From the NCBI GenBank assembly GCA_002706765.1, contig PAJV01000066.1:62001-126000 (forward strand): 64,000 bases of DNA, written 5' to 3'. Positions 37,097 through 45,600 of this stretch are shown here, piece after piece. The position numbers and the translations under genes are program-made. Below the pieces are notes generated by a model, which saw nothing but the letters and a program-made list of their open reading frames with translations, was not told the DNA's origin and did not search any database. How positions within the stretch are numbered: position 1 is the first letter of the stretch; every line of letters starts with the position of its first letter. This stretch comes from Gimesia sp. GTDB lineage: Bacteria; Planctomycetota; Planctomycetia; Planctomycetales; Planctomycetaceae.

Positions 37097-38176
37097 TTAA
37101 TATTCGCCGACGGTTTCGCCACCATCTGGCGTACTCAAAGCTTCGAGCACTCCCGGATCGATGTTTTCATTGATAAACCTGCCACTGCCATCCATGAATA
37201 ACATGTTGGCTCCCTCCCTTCGTTTCCAGGGTCCGCCAAACCCTTGTGGATGGCGGTTGATTCCTAACGCGGGATCACGAAGATTGGCAGGATCACCCCA
37301 GGCTGGCAGACGGCTCACGATCTCACCTGCCATGATCGTGCTCGCAATACCATCGGGAATTTGATCGTAATTCCATCGGGATGCCGGATAAAAAACACGA
37401 CTGTTTAATGAATAATTCGAGACACCGTAACCCTGGCTGTTGAGTTCTAACCCGTCACGAGAATAAATCGTGAAACCAGGGATGTGTATTTTGAAGTGAG
37501 GGGCATTTTTCTCAGAATTCCAGGGTTCTGCCAGATCTATTTTTTTATACAGCTCTACCTGATCCATGAAAGGCAGGATTTGAGTCTGCCAGCTGTGTAA
37601 TGGCTGACCTGTGGAATTATAGATACCGGTGGGCAATGGATCTTCATCACCCGATGAATAATTCACTACCGCCAACCCGATATTTCGCAACCTGTTAAGC
37701 GAGGAAATTCGAAAAGAGGCTTCACGCGGACCGGATGACTTTCCAATCACTCCTTCAGGTGCAGTGAACAGCCAGAGACCCTGATGCGCTATTCCCACCA
37801 CGGCAAAACCTCCGGTGAACGAGATCACCAGGAAGACGATCAGGGAAAACGTCCAGCGTACCTTCCACTGGTTTGGAACCGGGATCGTATGTTGTTGCTG
37901 CAGACGACGCAGGACGAAGCGGCCCAGCAGTTGAATCAGCAGCGCCATGATCGCAACGACGACCACGGCCGTCACCAGACCGGAGGCAGGCACAATCACC
38001 TGGGGGATCACCCGTTTTAAGAACATCAACCAGCCCAGGAACATATAAAACAGAAACTGACTCGGGAAAAATATCCCGGCACAACCCAGGAAAAAAACCA
38101 GGATGAAGCAGCTCACAAGCAGAACAGCAAATCTTTTTCTTTTCCTATTTTTCGGTTCTACAGATTCATTTTCCAT
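37097..38176 (-). CDS. Polytopic membrane protein with a DUF1559-like head
   Basis: A 359-residue paralogue of the neighbouring gene at 35979. ATG 38176 is chosen because GGAG lies 7 bases upstream; the start overlaps the end of the upstream gene by 11 bases. About four membrane segments come first (LLVSCFILVFFLGCAGIFF, FLFYMFLGWLMFL, VTAVVVVAIMALLIQLLG, FSLIVFLVISFTGGFAVVG). The head begins ISSLNRLRNIGLAVVNYSS and continues LHSWQTQILPFMDQVELYKK. The C-terminal motif is GANMLFMDGSGRF, with the H-x9-DG His lost. No prepilin cleavage site is present. Thirty bases separate it from the next gene, consistent with one transcript. Confidence 0.75.
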   Translation of the reverse strand: MENESVEPKNRKRKRFAVLLVSCFILVFFLGCAGIFFPSQFLFYMFLGWLMFLKRVIPQVIVPASGLVTAVVVVAIMALLIQLLGRFVLRRLQQQHTIPVPNQWKVRWTFSLIVFLVISFTGGFAVVGIAHQGLWLFTAPEGVIGKSSGPREASFRISSLNRLRNIGLAVVNYSSGDEDPLPTGIYNSTGQPLHSWQTQILPFMDQVELYKKIDLAEPWNSEKNAPHFKIHIPGFTIYSRDGLELNSQGYGVSNYSLNSRVFYPASRWNYDQIPDGIASTIMAGEIVSRLPAWGDPANLRDPALGINRHPQGFGGPWKRREGANMLFMDGSGRFINENIDPGVLEALSTPDGGETVGEY

Positions 38177-38870
38177 CAAGCGTCTCCCGTGCTTCAGCGA
38201 GCGAAACCTGTTTGATTGCACCGTCGGTGAACAGGATCAGCTGCTGCTCGTCTCCGTAGACCGCCTGCTCAAACGCGAGAGGCCGGACCTGATCGCTTTT
38301 CTTTTCGCCGGGCACATAACCATACCGCGCATTCAAATCACCGGGCTGAATCCAGAATTCGTCAGCGAATGAAGAATCTTCTATTCTCGCAGGGTAGCTG
38401 CCGTCATGGGTGGCGACATGCATGAACAGGGCCGAACGCAATTCGGCCAGTTTCGAGCGACGTTCTTTGAGCAACGCTTCCGCGACTGCCTGGGTTTCCT
38501 GTTTCGATTCACTGTCTGTCAGGCGATACGTACGGCCATCCTTTTCCCAGGCACCGGGCGTCAGCAGTTCCCGCGCACCGGAGATCATCGTCAGCACAAA
38601 CAGAAACATCAGACCCCAGAGAAAGGTTCCCGCGAGTGCTGCCTTGTAAGTAATGACTGGCAGTTTCGGAAAATCGCGGGCCAGCATGTTCCAGAGTTTT
38701 TTCAGCCCCCAGGCACTCAGCAGAAACAGCAGCAGGAAAAACGAAATCGACTGCAGTCGCAACTGGGCGATTTCCGTCAGATCGATTGAGGCACTGGGCA
38801 TGCCCGCCTCTGCAGTATTGCTGAACCAGCAGAGCATCAAAGAGCAGATCAGAATGAGTCGAACCGGCAT
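38166..38870 (-). CDS. Membrane protein with a short pilin-like head
   Basis: A 234-residue protein and the first gene of the three-gene operon. ATG 38870 has GGAG nine bases upstream; an ATG at 38885 is weaker. A signal-like first segment (LILICSLMLCWFSN) is followed by two membrane segments (ISFFLLLFLLSAWGL and ALAGTFLWGLMFLFVLTMI). The C-terminal part (SKLAELRSALFMHVATHDGSYPARIEDS) resembles the NLKQxxxALHNYHDTxxxFP of DUF1559 heads, and the end (QQLILFTDGAIKQVS) resembles the LFADGHV strand of pseudopilins. Similarity was judged by eye and is weaker than for its two neighbours. Confidence 0.6.
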   Translation of the reverse strand: MPVRLILICSLMLCWFSNTAEAGMPSASIDLTEIAQLRLQSISFFLLLFLLSAWGLKKLWNMLARDFPKLPVITYKAALAGTFLWGLMFLFVLTMISGARELLTPGAWEKDGRTYRLTDSESKQETQAVAEALLKERRSKLAELRSALFMHVATHDGSYPARIEDSSFADEFWIQPGDLNARYGYVPGEKKSDQVRPLAFEQAVYGDEQQLILFTDGAIKQVSLAEARETLDGK

Positions 38871-39178
38871 GGTGATGGGCTCCACAGAAGTGATGACAGA
38901 AAGACCTTCTCTCTATAATACACAAGTCTACACGATACGCGAGACTGTTTTTACGACTCCCTCCAGATTGCCTGGCTGCGTGCAGACTCAGGAGGCGACC
39001 GGACCGAGATCTATCGTTGACACCTTTTCCGGCGCGGGATACGATGAATTGATGGTCTCTCCCCTCTTGCTCTCGGAAGAGCGCCTGAAGCTGACGCGCT
39101 GTGTGGGTCGAGTGTAGGCTGCGGTTGCCGCGCTGAACGGCGCGAAACCGGAACGCCGTGGCTGTTTCCCTGGAACCG

Positions 39179-39209
39179 TTGACCTGCCTGATAATTCTTC
39201 TGTTTAGAT
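39179..39209 (+). promoter_or_regulatory. Candidate promoter for the FG-GAP/TPR operon
   Basis: TTGACC (39179-39184) and TTAGAT (39204-39209) are separated by 19 bases, or TTTAGA at 18. Transcription would begin about 25 bases before ATG 39241. The spacing is slightly long. Confidence 0.4.
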
Positions 39210-39240
39210 CCCCGCCCCGCACAGGGAGTGCCCACCTGCG

Positions 39241-40590
39241 ATGTCGTCACCTGAAAGTACTGTAAGCTCTGAACCCGGGCCTCGACAAACGCCCTGGCTG
39301 GCGATCTTCCTGCTGGTGATGGTCTTTCTGCTTCCGCTGGCGACCTGGCTTTTGCTGCCCTCCATTCCCGCTTTGGGACGGTTGCCTGAATTCTATTCGG
39401 GAGGCACCACTTACCCGGCTTCGCAGTTGCGGTTCGAACGCCAGGGTGCACTGCAGACCGGAGTGGAACTGCCGCTGATTACCAACGTACAGATTTTGGA
39501 TTTCGATGGCGATGGCAAGAACGACATCCTCTACTGTGACGCCGGGAATAACCGGGTCGTGCTGCGTCAACTTACCAGTGATGGCAGTACCAGTGATCAG
39601 ACTCTGATCGCGGATATCGCTGCACCCGCTCATGCCACGCCCGTTGATATCGACGGCGATGGTGATCTCGATATCGTGGTTTCCGTGCTGGGTAATATTC
39701 AACCCGATGATGGCGTGGTCGGTCGCGTTGAACTGTATGAACAGACACCGGAGGGTTTCGTGAGGCACGTGATCCTGGATGATGTGCGACGCGTGGCGGA
39801 CGTGCAGCCCGGCGACTTCGACGGGGACGGCGACCTGGACCTGGCGGTCGCCGTGTTTGGTTACAACCGGGGGGAAGTACTCTGGCTGGAGAACCGGGGC
39901 GCGTTTCAGTTCCTGGATCATCACCTGTATAGCGCCCCCGGGGCGATACATGTTCCCGTCGCTGATTATGACGGCGATGGCGATCTGGATATCGCGACCA
40001 TCATTTCCCAGGAGGAAGAAGAGCTGGTCGCATTTGAAAACCTGGGAGGAGGCAAGTTTAAGACACGGTCCTTGTGGCTCACGCCGAATATGGACCTGGG
40101 GAGTGCCGGCCTGATCCACGCCGACCTCGATGAGGATGGCGACGAAGATCTCATCCTGCCTGCCGGGGATAACCTGGAAGACTTTGATGCATACCCGCAG
40201 CCTTATCACGGCTGTCTGTGGTTTGAGAATACCGGCGACTGGAATTTCAAGGAGCATCGTATTTCAGACCTGGGCGGGACCTACGCCGGCGATGTAGCCG
40301 ACATGGATGGAGACGGTGATCTGGATGTCGTTCTGGTGAGCATGACCAACGACTGGTACTCGCCCGAACATGCCAGTGTGGTCTGGCTGGAAAATGACGG
40401 TCAGCAGAACTTCAAAACCTGGCAGATCGACAATCAGCCGATTCACCTGGTGACCGTCGCGGTGGGAGATTTGAACCAGGATGGCTTACCGGATATCGCC
40501 GCCGGTTCGCTCAACATGCGGAAACCCTTTGATCGTATCCAGGCCGTGCCCTTCTGGATTCAACGGGCGAAGAAAGGAGCACCGCAATGA
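39241..40590 (+). CDS. Membrane-anchored FG-GAP/VCBS seven-bladed propeller protein
   Basis: A 449-residue protein with one N-terminal membrane segment (LAIFLLVMVFLLPLATWLLL, about 20-40) and an extracytoplasmic FG-GAP/VCBS propeller. Seven calcium-type loops can be counted: DFDGDGKND, DIDGDGDLD, DFDGDGDLD, DYDGDGDLD, DLDEDGDED, DMDGDGDLD and DLNQDGLPD, which suits a complete seven-bladed integrin-like propeller. Calcium would stabilise it. Such proteins in planctomycetes are surface binders of unknown target. The next gene overlaps its stop in ATGA, so the two are translationally coupled. Confidence 0.88.
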   Translation: MSSPESTVSSEPGPRQTPWLAIFLLVMVFLLPLATWLLLPSIPALGRLPEFYSGGTTYPASQLRFERQGALQTGVELPLITNVQILDFDGDGKNDILYCDAGNNRVVLRQLTSDGSTSDQTLIADIAAPAHATPVDIDGDGDLDIVVSVLGNIQPDDGVVGRVELYEQTPEGFVRHVILDDVRRVADVQPGDFDGDGDLDLAVAVFGYNRGEVLWLENRGAFQFLDHHLYSAPGAIHVPVADYDGDGDLDIATIISQEEEELVAFENLGGGKFKTRSLWLTPNMDLGSAGLIHADLDEDGDEDLILPAGDNLEDFDAYPQPYHGCLWFENTGDWNFKEHRISDLGGTYAGDVADMDGDGDLDVVLVSMTNDWYSPEHASVVWLENDGQQNFKTWQIDNQPIHLVTVAVGDLNQDGLPDIAAGSLNMRKPFDRIQAVPFWIQRAKKGAPQ

Positions 40591-41969
40591 TTGTGCGTGC
40601 GATCGCCGTGATCCTGCTGATCGAAGTATTGGTCTGTGGCTACCTGTTCGTGCAGCGCGCGGCGCGGCCCGCGCCGGTCCTGCCCGAAACCACTCTGATG
40701 AACCCGCTGTTCGCAGAGGACATTCAGCCCCTCGTGCAGCAGGTGACACAAACCAACAATGCATTCGACTGGATGCGCCTGGGCGAAGCACTGCTGGGAC
40801 AGGGGTATTACAGTCATGCGGAACTCTGTTTTCGACAGGTGGCAGAGCTGATGCCTGAAAGCAGACTGGCGGAAAGCCGCATCGCGTATTGCCTGGAACG
40901 GACGGGACGTACAGAACAGAGCAGCGAACTCTACCGGGAACTGAATGCCAGTTCCGACAACTCGCGTGAAGCAAAACGGGAACAGATGCAGGCCCTGTAT
41001 GAAATCGGTCGGAATGCGCTCCGCGAAGAAAAAGTGGATGCGGCTGAGAAACTGTTTCGCCAGAACCTGGGCTTTCTGCCGGCCCGCTATCAACTGGCCA
41101 AACTGCTGATTCGAACCGAGCGGGCGGACGAAGCGTTGCCGCTGATAAGCGAATCGCTGCAGCAGGTGCCCCGTTCATTGAAATTTCTCGAACTGCAGCT
41201 GCGCGCCTTACAACAGACCGGCAATGTGAAACAGGCGGAGCAGACAGCGCAGATGCTGGAACGCGCTCAGCATTCGGTGCCCCTGCATCCAGGATCGAAT
41301 TTTATCGAACCGTTCCGGCTGAAGTACGGCATCGACCGACGCGTGGAAGCGTTCAATACCGAAATCGGAAACGGTTCGCTACCCGAGTTAGAGGCAGAAC
41401 TGGTCAAGCTGATTGACCTGCTGGAAGGATACCCGTCGACGCATCGGCAGATCTTCCTGATGCGGTTACTGGAAGTGCAGCAACAACAGCAACAGCCTCG
41501 CAAAATGCTGGAGACCGCCCGGAAGTTAAATGAGATCGGCATTCATAACGCGGAAGTCCTGATGTACCAGGCAGAGGCGAACGGCAGCCTGGGTGACTGG
41601 AACCAGGCAGCACAGTTGGCGCGACGCGCGGGACAGATGTCGAAATCACCAGCACTGCATCAGCAACTGGCGGAGGTTTTAAAGCAGGCGGGACAGACAG
41701 AGGAAAGCCAGGTCGAACAGGCGCTCGTTTATCGCCTGGAAGCGATGGAATATTATCGCGCCAGTCAACTGGCAGAGGCGTTGGAGAAGATCGAGCAATC
41801 GCTCAAACTCTACCCCGCAGATCCCCAGAGCTGGTTTGTTCGCGGCCTGATTCAGGAAGCCCTAGGCGAAGTAAAAGCCTCCCTCGCAGACTTCCGGGAG
41901 TGCCTCAAACGGGATCCCCTGCATGGCAGAGCCCGCCAAAAACTACCATCTGATGAGCCGGCTTCCTGA
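40587..41969 (+). CDS. Membrane-anchored TPR protein
   Basis: A 460-residue protein with an N-terminal membrane segment (VRAIAVILLIEVLVCGYLF) and TPR-like helix pairs through the rest (WMRLGEALLGQGYYSHAELCFRQVAEL, AAEKLFRQNLGFLPARYQLAKLL, then EALEKIEQSLKLYPADPQSWFVRGLIQEALGEV). Its ATG overlaps the TGA of the FG-GAP gene. The pairing suggests a surface complex in which the TPR part scaffolds the calcium-binding propeller. Function is not known. The 250 bases downstream hold the AT-rich control region of the next prepilin gene. Confidence 0.82.
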   Translation: MIVRAIAVILLIEVLVCGYLFVQRAARPAPVLPETTLMNPLFAEDIQPLVQQVTQTNNAFDWMRLGEALLGQGYYSHAELCFRQVAELMPESRLAESRIAYCLERTGRTEQSSELYRELNASSDNSREAKREQMQALYEIGRNALREEKVDAAEKLFRQNLGFLPARYQLAKLLIRTERADEALPLISESLQQVPRSLKFLELQLRALQQTGNVKQAEQTAQMLERAQHSVPLHPGSNFIEPFRLKYGIDRRVEAFNTEIGNGSLPELEAELVKLIDLLEGYPSTHRQIFLMRLLEVQQQQQQPRKMLETARKLNEIGIHNAEVLMYQAEANGSLGDWNQAAQLARRAGQMSKSPALHQQLAEVLKQAGQTEESQVEQALVYRLEAMEYYRASQLAEALEKIEQSLKLYPADPQSWFVRGLIQEALGEVKASLADFRECLKRDPLHGRARQKLPSDEPAS

Positions 41970-42117
41970 CAACTCTGATGAGTGCATCCTATCAAAGCGT
42001 ATGTACCCACACCGTCACTTTGACGACCTATGTGCATAACCACACTGGTTTTATGCTGTATGTCCGTCTCGAATTCCTGTATTCCACACTAAATCGACCC
42101 ATCCATAAACTTTATTA

Positions 42118-42147
42118 TTGAAAGTTTATTTTTACCATCGATACTAT
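42118..42147 (+). promoter_or_regulatory. Promoter of the prepilin gene at 42222
   Basis: TTGAAA (42118-42123) and TACTAT (42142-42147) are 18 bases apart within a markedly AT-rich stretch running from about 42100 to 42215. Transcription would begin near 42154, about 68 bases ahead of the start codon. Confidence 0.5.
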
Positions 42148-42221
42148 TAATAGTTAATTAAGAAGCGTTCGTTGATCCGTTTATTAAGAATATTTACTTT
42201 TAAATTATTTAGGATGACGTA

Positions 42222-43160
42222 ATGATGAAGAAGACTCAGCGCTATCGAGAAAGATTACTGTTCCGCGGCTTTACTCTAATTGAACTTTTAGTCGTGATTG
42301 CCATCATCGCGATTCTGATCGCCTTGCTGTTACCGGCGGTCCAGCAGGCCCGGGAAGCCGCCCGACGCAGTACCTGCAAAAACAGCCTGAAGCAAATCGG
42401 CGTGGCCTTTCATAACTATCACGATACGGCGCGTACCTTCCCTCCCGGCTGGATTGACGGCAACCAGGCTCTGGGGGATGCTGCTGAAACGGCTAACAAA
42501 AACGGGTTAGGCTGGGGAACCATGATTCTCCCCTACATCGACCAGGCGCCTCTCTATAATCAGATCGGCACCGAAACGACTAACTTCACAATGAACTGGC
42601 AGCTTGGCTACACGGGCTCAACATTCATTCCCTCATCCAGGACCATCGTTCCGATTTATAATTGTCCTTCCGATCCGATGGGCGGCATCAATACAGACAA
42701 AGGAAGCTTCGGTAAATCCAACTATGCCACCGAAAGACTTTTACTGGGTGTCAACAAAGCATTAAGAATACGTGATATTACCGATGGAACCACCAATACG
42801 ATTCTGGTCGGCGAAGTCCGCACAGGGGATGAATCGGGAACCACTGGAAGTTGTGGTGGCGTTGTCTGTGATGGATTCGAAGGCAAACTGTGGATTGGTG
42901 CCCGCACCGCTTCCTGGGGCTGGGAACGTGGCCTGCAGGCAGAAGACGTTTACTTCATCGGCTACAATGTTCCTGATGACTTCATCAATGGTGGTGCCAG
43001 ATCAGTAGCAGATCGCTTTGCACTTTCCAGTATGCATGTGGGCGGCGTTCACGTGCTGCTCGCAGACGGCTCCGTGCGATTTCTTTCCGAAAACATCGAC
43101 GTCAACACTTACAGGTGGTTGAACGATGAAAACGATGGAAAAGTACTCGGCGAATTCTAA
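42222..43160 (+). CDS. DUF1559 prepilin-like protein
   Basis: A 312-residue DUF1559 protein. Prepilin site [10 protein letters not shown] (cleavage after G16), hydrophobic helix, [22 protein letters not shown], then the head with [15 protein letters not shown], a Cys/Pro-rich CPSDP turn and the terminal [16 protein letters not shown]. Compared with the prepilin at 3099 the sequence diverges in the head, which carries a [11 protein letters not shown] loop with two Cys. AGGA eight bases upstream of the start supports ATG 42222 or the adjacent 42225. A strong hairpin follows, then a small lipoprotein gene on the same strand. Confidence 0.92.
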   Translation: MMKKTQRYRERLLFRGFTLIELLVVIAIIAILIALLLPAVQQAREAARRSTCKNSLKQIGVAFHNYHDTARTFPPGWIDGNQALGDAAETANKNGLGWGTMILPYIDQAPLYNQIGTETTNFTMNWQLGYTGSTFIPSSRTIVPIYNCPSDPMGGINTDKGSFGKSNYATERLLLGVNKALRIRDITDGTTNTILVGEVRTGDESGTTGSCGGVVCDGFEGKLWIGARTASWGWERGLQAEDVYFIGYNVPDDFINGGARSVADRFALSSMHVGGVHVLLADGSVRFLSENIDVNTYRWLNDENDGKVLGEF

Positions 43161-43240
43161 ATCAGATCCCTGGTTTTCATGTGATGCGTTTTCCTGGACG
43201 TATCTCTGAAAACAATCCGGGATAATAAAACGTTCGAAAC

Positions 43241-43274
43241 ACACACAACAGCCGTCTCACAGGCTGTTGTGTGT
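43241..43274 (+). terminator. Strong hairpin after the 42222 prepilin gene
   Basis: ACACACAACAGCC (43241-43253) and GGCTGTTGTGTGT (43262-43274) form a 13-base perfect stem with an eight-base loop. There is no T-run after it, so it may act as a processing or stabilising hairpin that allows some read-through into the lipoprotein gene. Confidence 0.55.
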
Positions 43275-43364
43275 TCCAGCTGTTGATAACCATTCTGCTG
43301 CCGCCGATTCAGGACGAGCCAGCTGATCATTTCCCCTTATTCATTAATCCAGAAATTTACCGAT

Positions 43365-43775
43365 ATGATGACTCAGCGTTTCTCTACCTTATTGTTCTGC
43401 CTTGTTCTTACCTGCATGCTGACCGCCTGTGGGAGTACTCCCGATGATCAACCCAAACTGGCTCCCGTGAGTGGAACAGTCACCATGGATGGCGCCCCGC
43501 TGGCGGGTGCGTTTGTGCGGTTCTATCCCACCTCCGGCCGGGCTTCTGCGGCGAAGACCGATGAAGCAGGCAAATACGAGTTGGTCTTCATCCGGGATGA
43601 AATGGGAGCCGTCCTCGGAAAACACACCGTCAAAATTTCCACACTCGACGAAGAGAACGATCCCTTCGGCGACCAGGGCAGTGAAACCGTCCCCGAAAAA
43701 TACAACAAAAAAACAACCCTGGAAGCGACCGTCACAGAAGGTGATAACACCATTGATTTCGAATTGAAAAAGTAA
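43365..43775 (+). CDS. Small lipoprotein with a carboxypeptidase-regulatory-like fold
   Basis: A 136-residue lipoprotein with lipobox MLTAC (Cys 22) and one beta-sandwich-like domain: APVSGTVTMDGAPLAGAFVRFYPTSG, then TDEAGKYELVFI and GKHTVKI. It is similar in plan to the lipoprotein at 2677, which also follows a prepilin gene. The GxVTxDGxPLxGAxVxFxP pattern is common in planctomycete surface lipoproteins and has no known binding partner. It may be partly cotranscribed with the 42222 prepilin through the hairpin between them. Convergent with the next prepilin gene, 24 bases away. The first ATG (43365) is followed immediately by a second. Confidence 0.85.
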   Translation: MMTQRFSTLLFCLVLTCMLTACGSTPDDQPKLAPVSGTVTMDGAPLAGAFVRFYPTSGRASAAKTDEAGKYELVFIRDEMGAVLGKHTVKISTLDEENDPFGDQGSETVPEKYNKKTTLEATVTEGDNTIDFELKK

Positions 43776-43799
43776 TTCGAAACGACTGACCGAACGAGT

Positions 43800-44744
43800 T
43801 TAAAATTCTCCCACCACTTCACCGCCGTTGCGCGTCGTTAATGCATCATACACATTGACATCGAGATTTTCGGAGATGAAATGCACTGAGCCATCAACCA
43901 GCAGATGATGGGCGCCCCCTTCGTGTAAGCTGGAGGGCCCCCAGTTCTGGCCGATGGAATCTGGAAAGACGCCCCCCTGAAAGTAGGGCTGGTAATTGAT
44001 GGAGACCGAGTTACCGGAATAGGTGGGCGGCGTCAGTGCCATCCAGCGTGCGGCAACGGCGGCACTCGTACCATCAATCCAGACCGAGGCGTTTTCTTCC
44101 CGTGTTTCCGCCAGCAGAATGGTGTTCGTCGTTCCGTCAGTGATATCGCGGAACCGCGATTTCGAGCCGGGGTACATCACACCTTCGGCGGGTATCGCTC
44201 CTGAAAGCCCTAATACATTTTTTGCGCCGATGGCTACATAATTGCGAATCGCAAACCGGTCAAAGCCGACAGTCGTGACATACAGCGGATCCGTGCTGAA
44301 GCTGGCTCCGGCATAACTGGGACATTTGTAAAACGTCAGAACTTCCGAGGCCGTTGCCTGGTTGACGGGATCCAGGGCAGAAACATTGTAATTCAGCGAA
44401 TTATACAGGTTTGCCGCTTCCAGATAAGGCAGGATCAGACTGGCAAAACTATGCAGATGAATGTTGGGATCATTGGGTCCCGTACCCGGATAGTTCCAGA
44501 CCCCTTTTCCAAACCCGCTGGTACTGCTGGGAGGAAAGACGGTATGCGCACTTTCATAATTATGTAATGCGAGCCCCAGCTGCTTCAGATTGTTTTTACA
44601 CTGACTCCGCCGCGCTGCTTCGCGCGCCTGTTGAACGGCGGGCAGCAACAGGGCAATCAGAATGGCGATGATGGCGATGACGACCAGCAGTTCAATCAGG
44701 GTAAAACCGCGTGTCACTCGTTTAAGAGCAGGTGGGCATGACAT
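43800..44744 (-). CDS. DUF1559 prepilin-like protein
   Basis: A 314-residue DUF1559 prepilin: RVTRG|FTLIE leader (cleavage after G13), pilin helix, [35 protein letters not shown], and a C-terminal HEGGAHHLLVDGSVHF. The extra His residues around the H-x9-DG motif may bind metal, though the same motif is used across the family. It shares SQCKNNLKQLGLALHNYES with the prepilin at 45601 and is closer to it than to the 42222 gene. GGAG lies about 11 bases before ATG 44744. It points away from the Cys-rich/prepilin/DUF4198 cluster. Confidence 0.92.
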   Translation of the reverse strand: MSCPPALKRVTRGFTLIELLVVIAIIAILIALLLPAVQQAREAARRSQCKNNLKQLGLALHNYESAHTVFPPSSTSGFGKGVWNYPGTGPNDPNIHLHSFASLILPYLEAANLYNSLNYNVSALDPVNQATASEVLTFYKCPSYAGASFSTDPLYVTTVGFDRFAIRNYVAIGAKNVLGLSGAIPAEGVMYPGSKSRFRDITDGTTNTILLAETREENASVWIDGTSAAVAARWMALTPPTYSGNSVSINYQPYFQGGVFPDSIGQNWGPSSLHEGGAHHLLVDGSVHFISENLDVNVYDALTTRNGGEVVGEF

Positions 44745-44926
44745 GGAAAGTGGCTCCAGAGGGTTTGACGTATTGAGGCAGGTTCAAAATTTGCGGCGGC
44801 ACTTCAATGAAACGTTCTAACGATCATCAGAATGTTACAGGGGTCAGAATGCATTGTCAAGCAGCAAACCAATCGCAAAGAGGGGAGCCGCATTCCCCGA
44901 CAGTCGCGGATTTCTGGCAGAATTGG

Positions 44927-44957
44927 TTGGCGTTTTCATTGTGTCCTGTCTTATAAT
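44927..44957 (+). promoter_or_regulatory. Candidate promoter for the Cys-rich protein gene
   Basis: TTGGCG (44927-44932) and TATAAT (44952-44957) are 19 bases apart. The -10 box is perfect but the spacing is long. It lies about 65 bases ahead of the start codon at 45023. Confidence 0.35.
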
Positions 44958-45022
44958 AAGGGGACTTTCCTGTTTCGGCGGAGCCGTTACGTCCGCTGAA
45001 TGTTTTGTTAGAGCCATTATTA

Positions 45023-45520
45023 ATGTTCCCGCCCCTGTTCCCACCTCTGAAACAGCTTTGCAGCCGACAGTCGCTGACCTGTCTGGTGACAGTCTTCTGT
45101 TTCGTAACCACTTCGGTGGGATTTCCGCTGGAACCTGTGGGAATGCCTCATGCGGGCTGTCAGTGTGGTCAAGAACTTCAACGTACGGGCGGCTGCTGCT
45201 GTTCCCGTGCGCAGACTTCACGCCGCAGCGAAAGCCCGTCGCGTGCGTGTTGTGTAACAAAGCAGGCGACATCCTGCTGTGCCGGAAAGGCAAAGCCGGG
45301 AACCAGTGAGACTCCCGCGACGAACCTGGTTTCAGCCTGTAGTTGCGGTCACGGCACTGCAGACGGCATGCTGATCAACGATGATCCTCGCTTGCCTGCA
45401 CACACACCCCTGATCCAAAGTTCGAATCCTCTCGAATTCTGTTGTCCCCCGTTTGCCAGTGTTTTTATCCAACACTGCTCCGCGCCTGAAACTCCCCCTC
45501 CTGAATTGTGCCGCCTCTGA
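45023..45520 (+). CDS. Small exported Cys-rich protein
   Basis: A 165-residue protein with an N-terminal hydrophobic segment (LTCLVTVFCFVTTSV) that should act as a signal peptide. The remaining region holds about 15 cysteines in CxC, CCC and CC clusters (GCQCGQ, GGCCCSR, RACCVTK, TSCCAGK, SACSCGHG, FCCPPF), which suggests metal binding or a disulfide-rich fold. I recognise no family. The ATG at 45023 is taken as the start; an upstream in-frame TTG at 45005 adds six residues. It precedes a prepilin gene and a DUF4198 protein on the same strand, so the three may serve metal handling at the envelope. Codon use matches its neighbours. Confidence 0.65.
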   Translation: MFPPLFPPLKQLCSRQSLTCLVTVFCFVTTSVGFPLEPVGMPHAGCQCGQELQRTGGCCCSRAQTSRRSESPSRACCVTKQATSCCAGKAKPGTSETPATNLVSACSCGHGTADGMLINDDPRLPAHTPLIQSSNPLEFCCPPFASVFIQHCSAPETPPPELCRL

Positions 45521-45600
45521 TTCTTTTTAACCAGATGCATTCTGCAGACTGATCCCGATTCAGCCTGCGCACAGTTCCATTTACATTCAGGAGTTTCTCG

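Noticed and set aside
39247-40257. Minus-strand open frame of 336 codons opposite the FG-GAP gene
   Set aside because: It is a shadow of the repeated Asp/Gly codons; the plus strand has seven calcium loops.
44854-45309. Open frame on the plus strand overlapping the Cys-rich protein gene
   Set aside because: It lies in another frame of the same bases; the 45023 frame has a signal peptide and a clear Cys pattern and is preferred.
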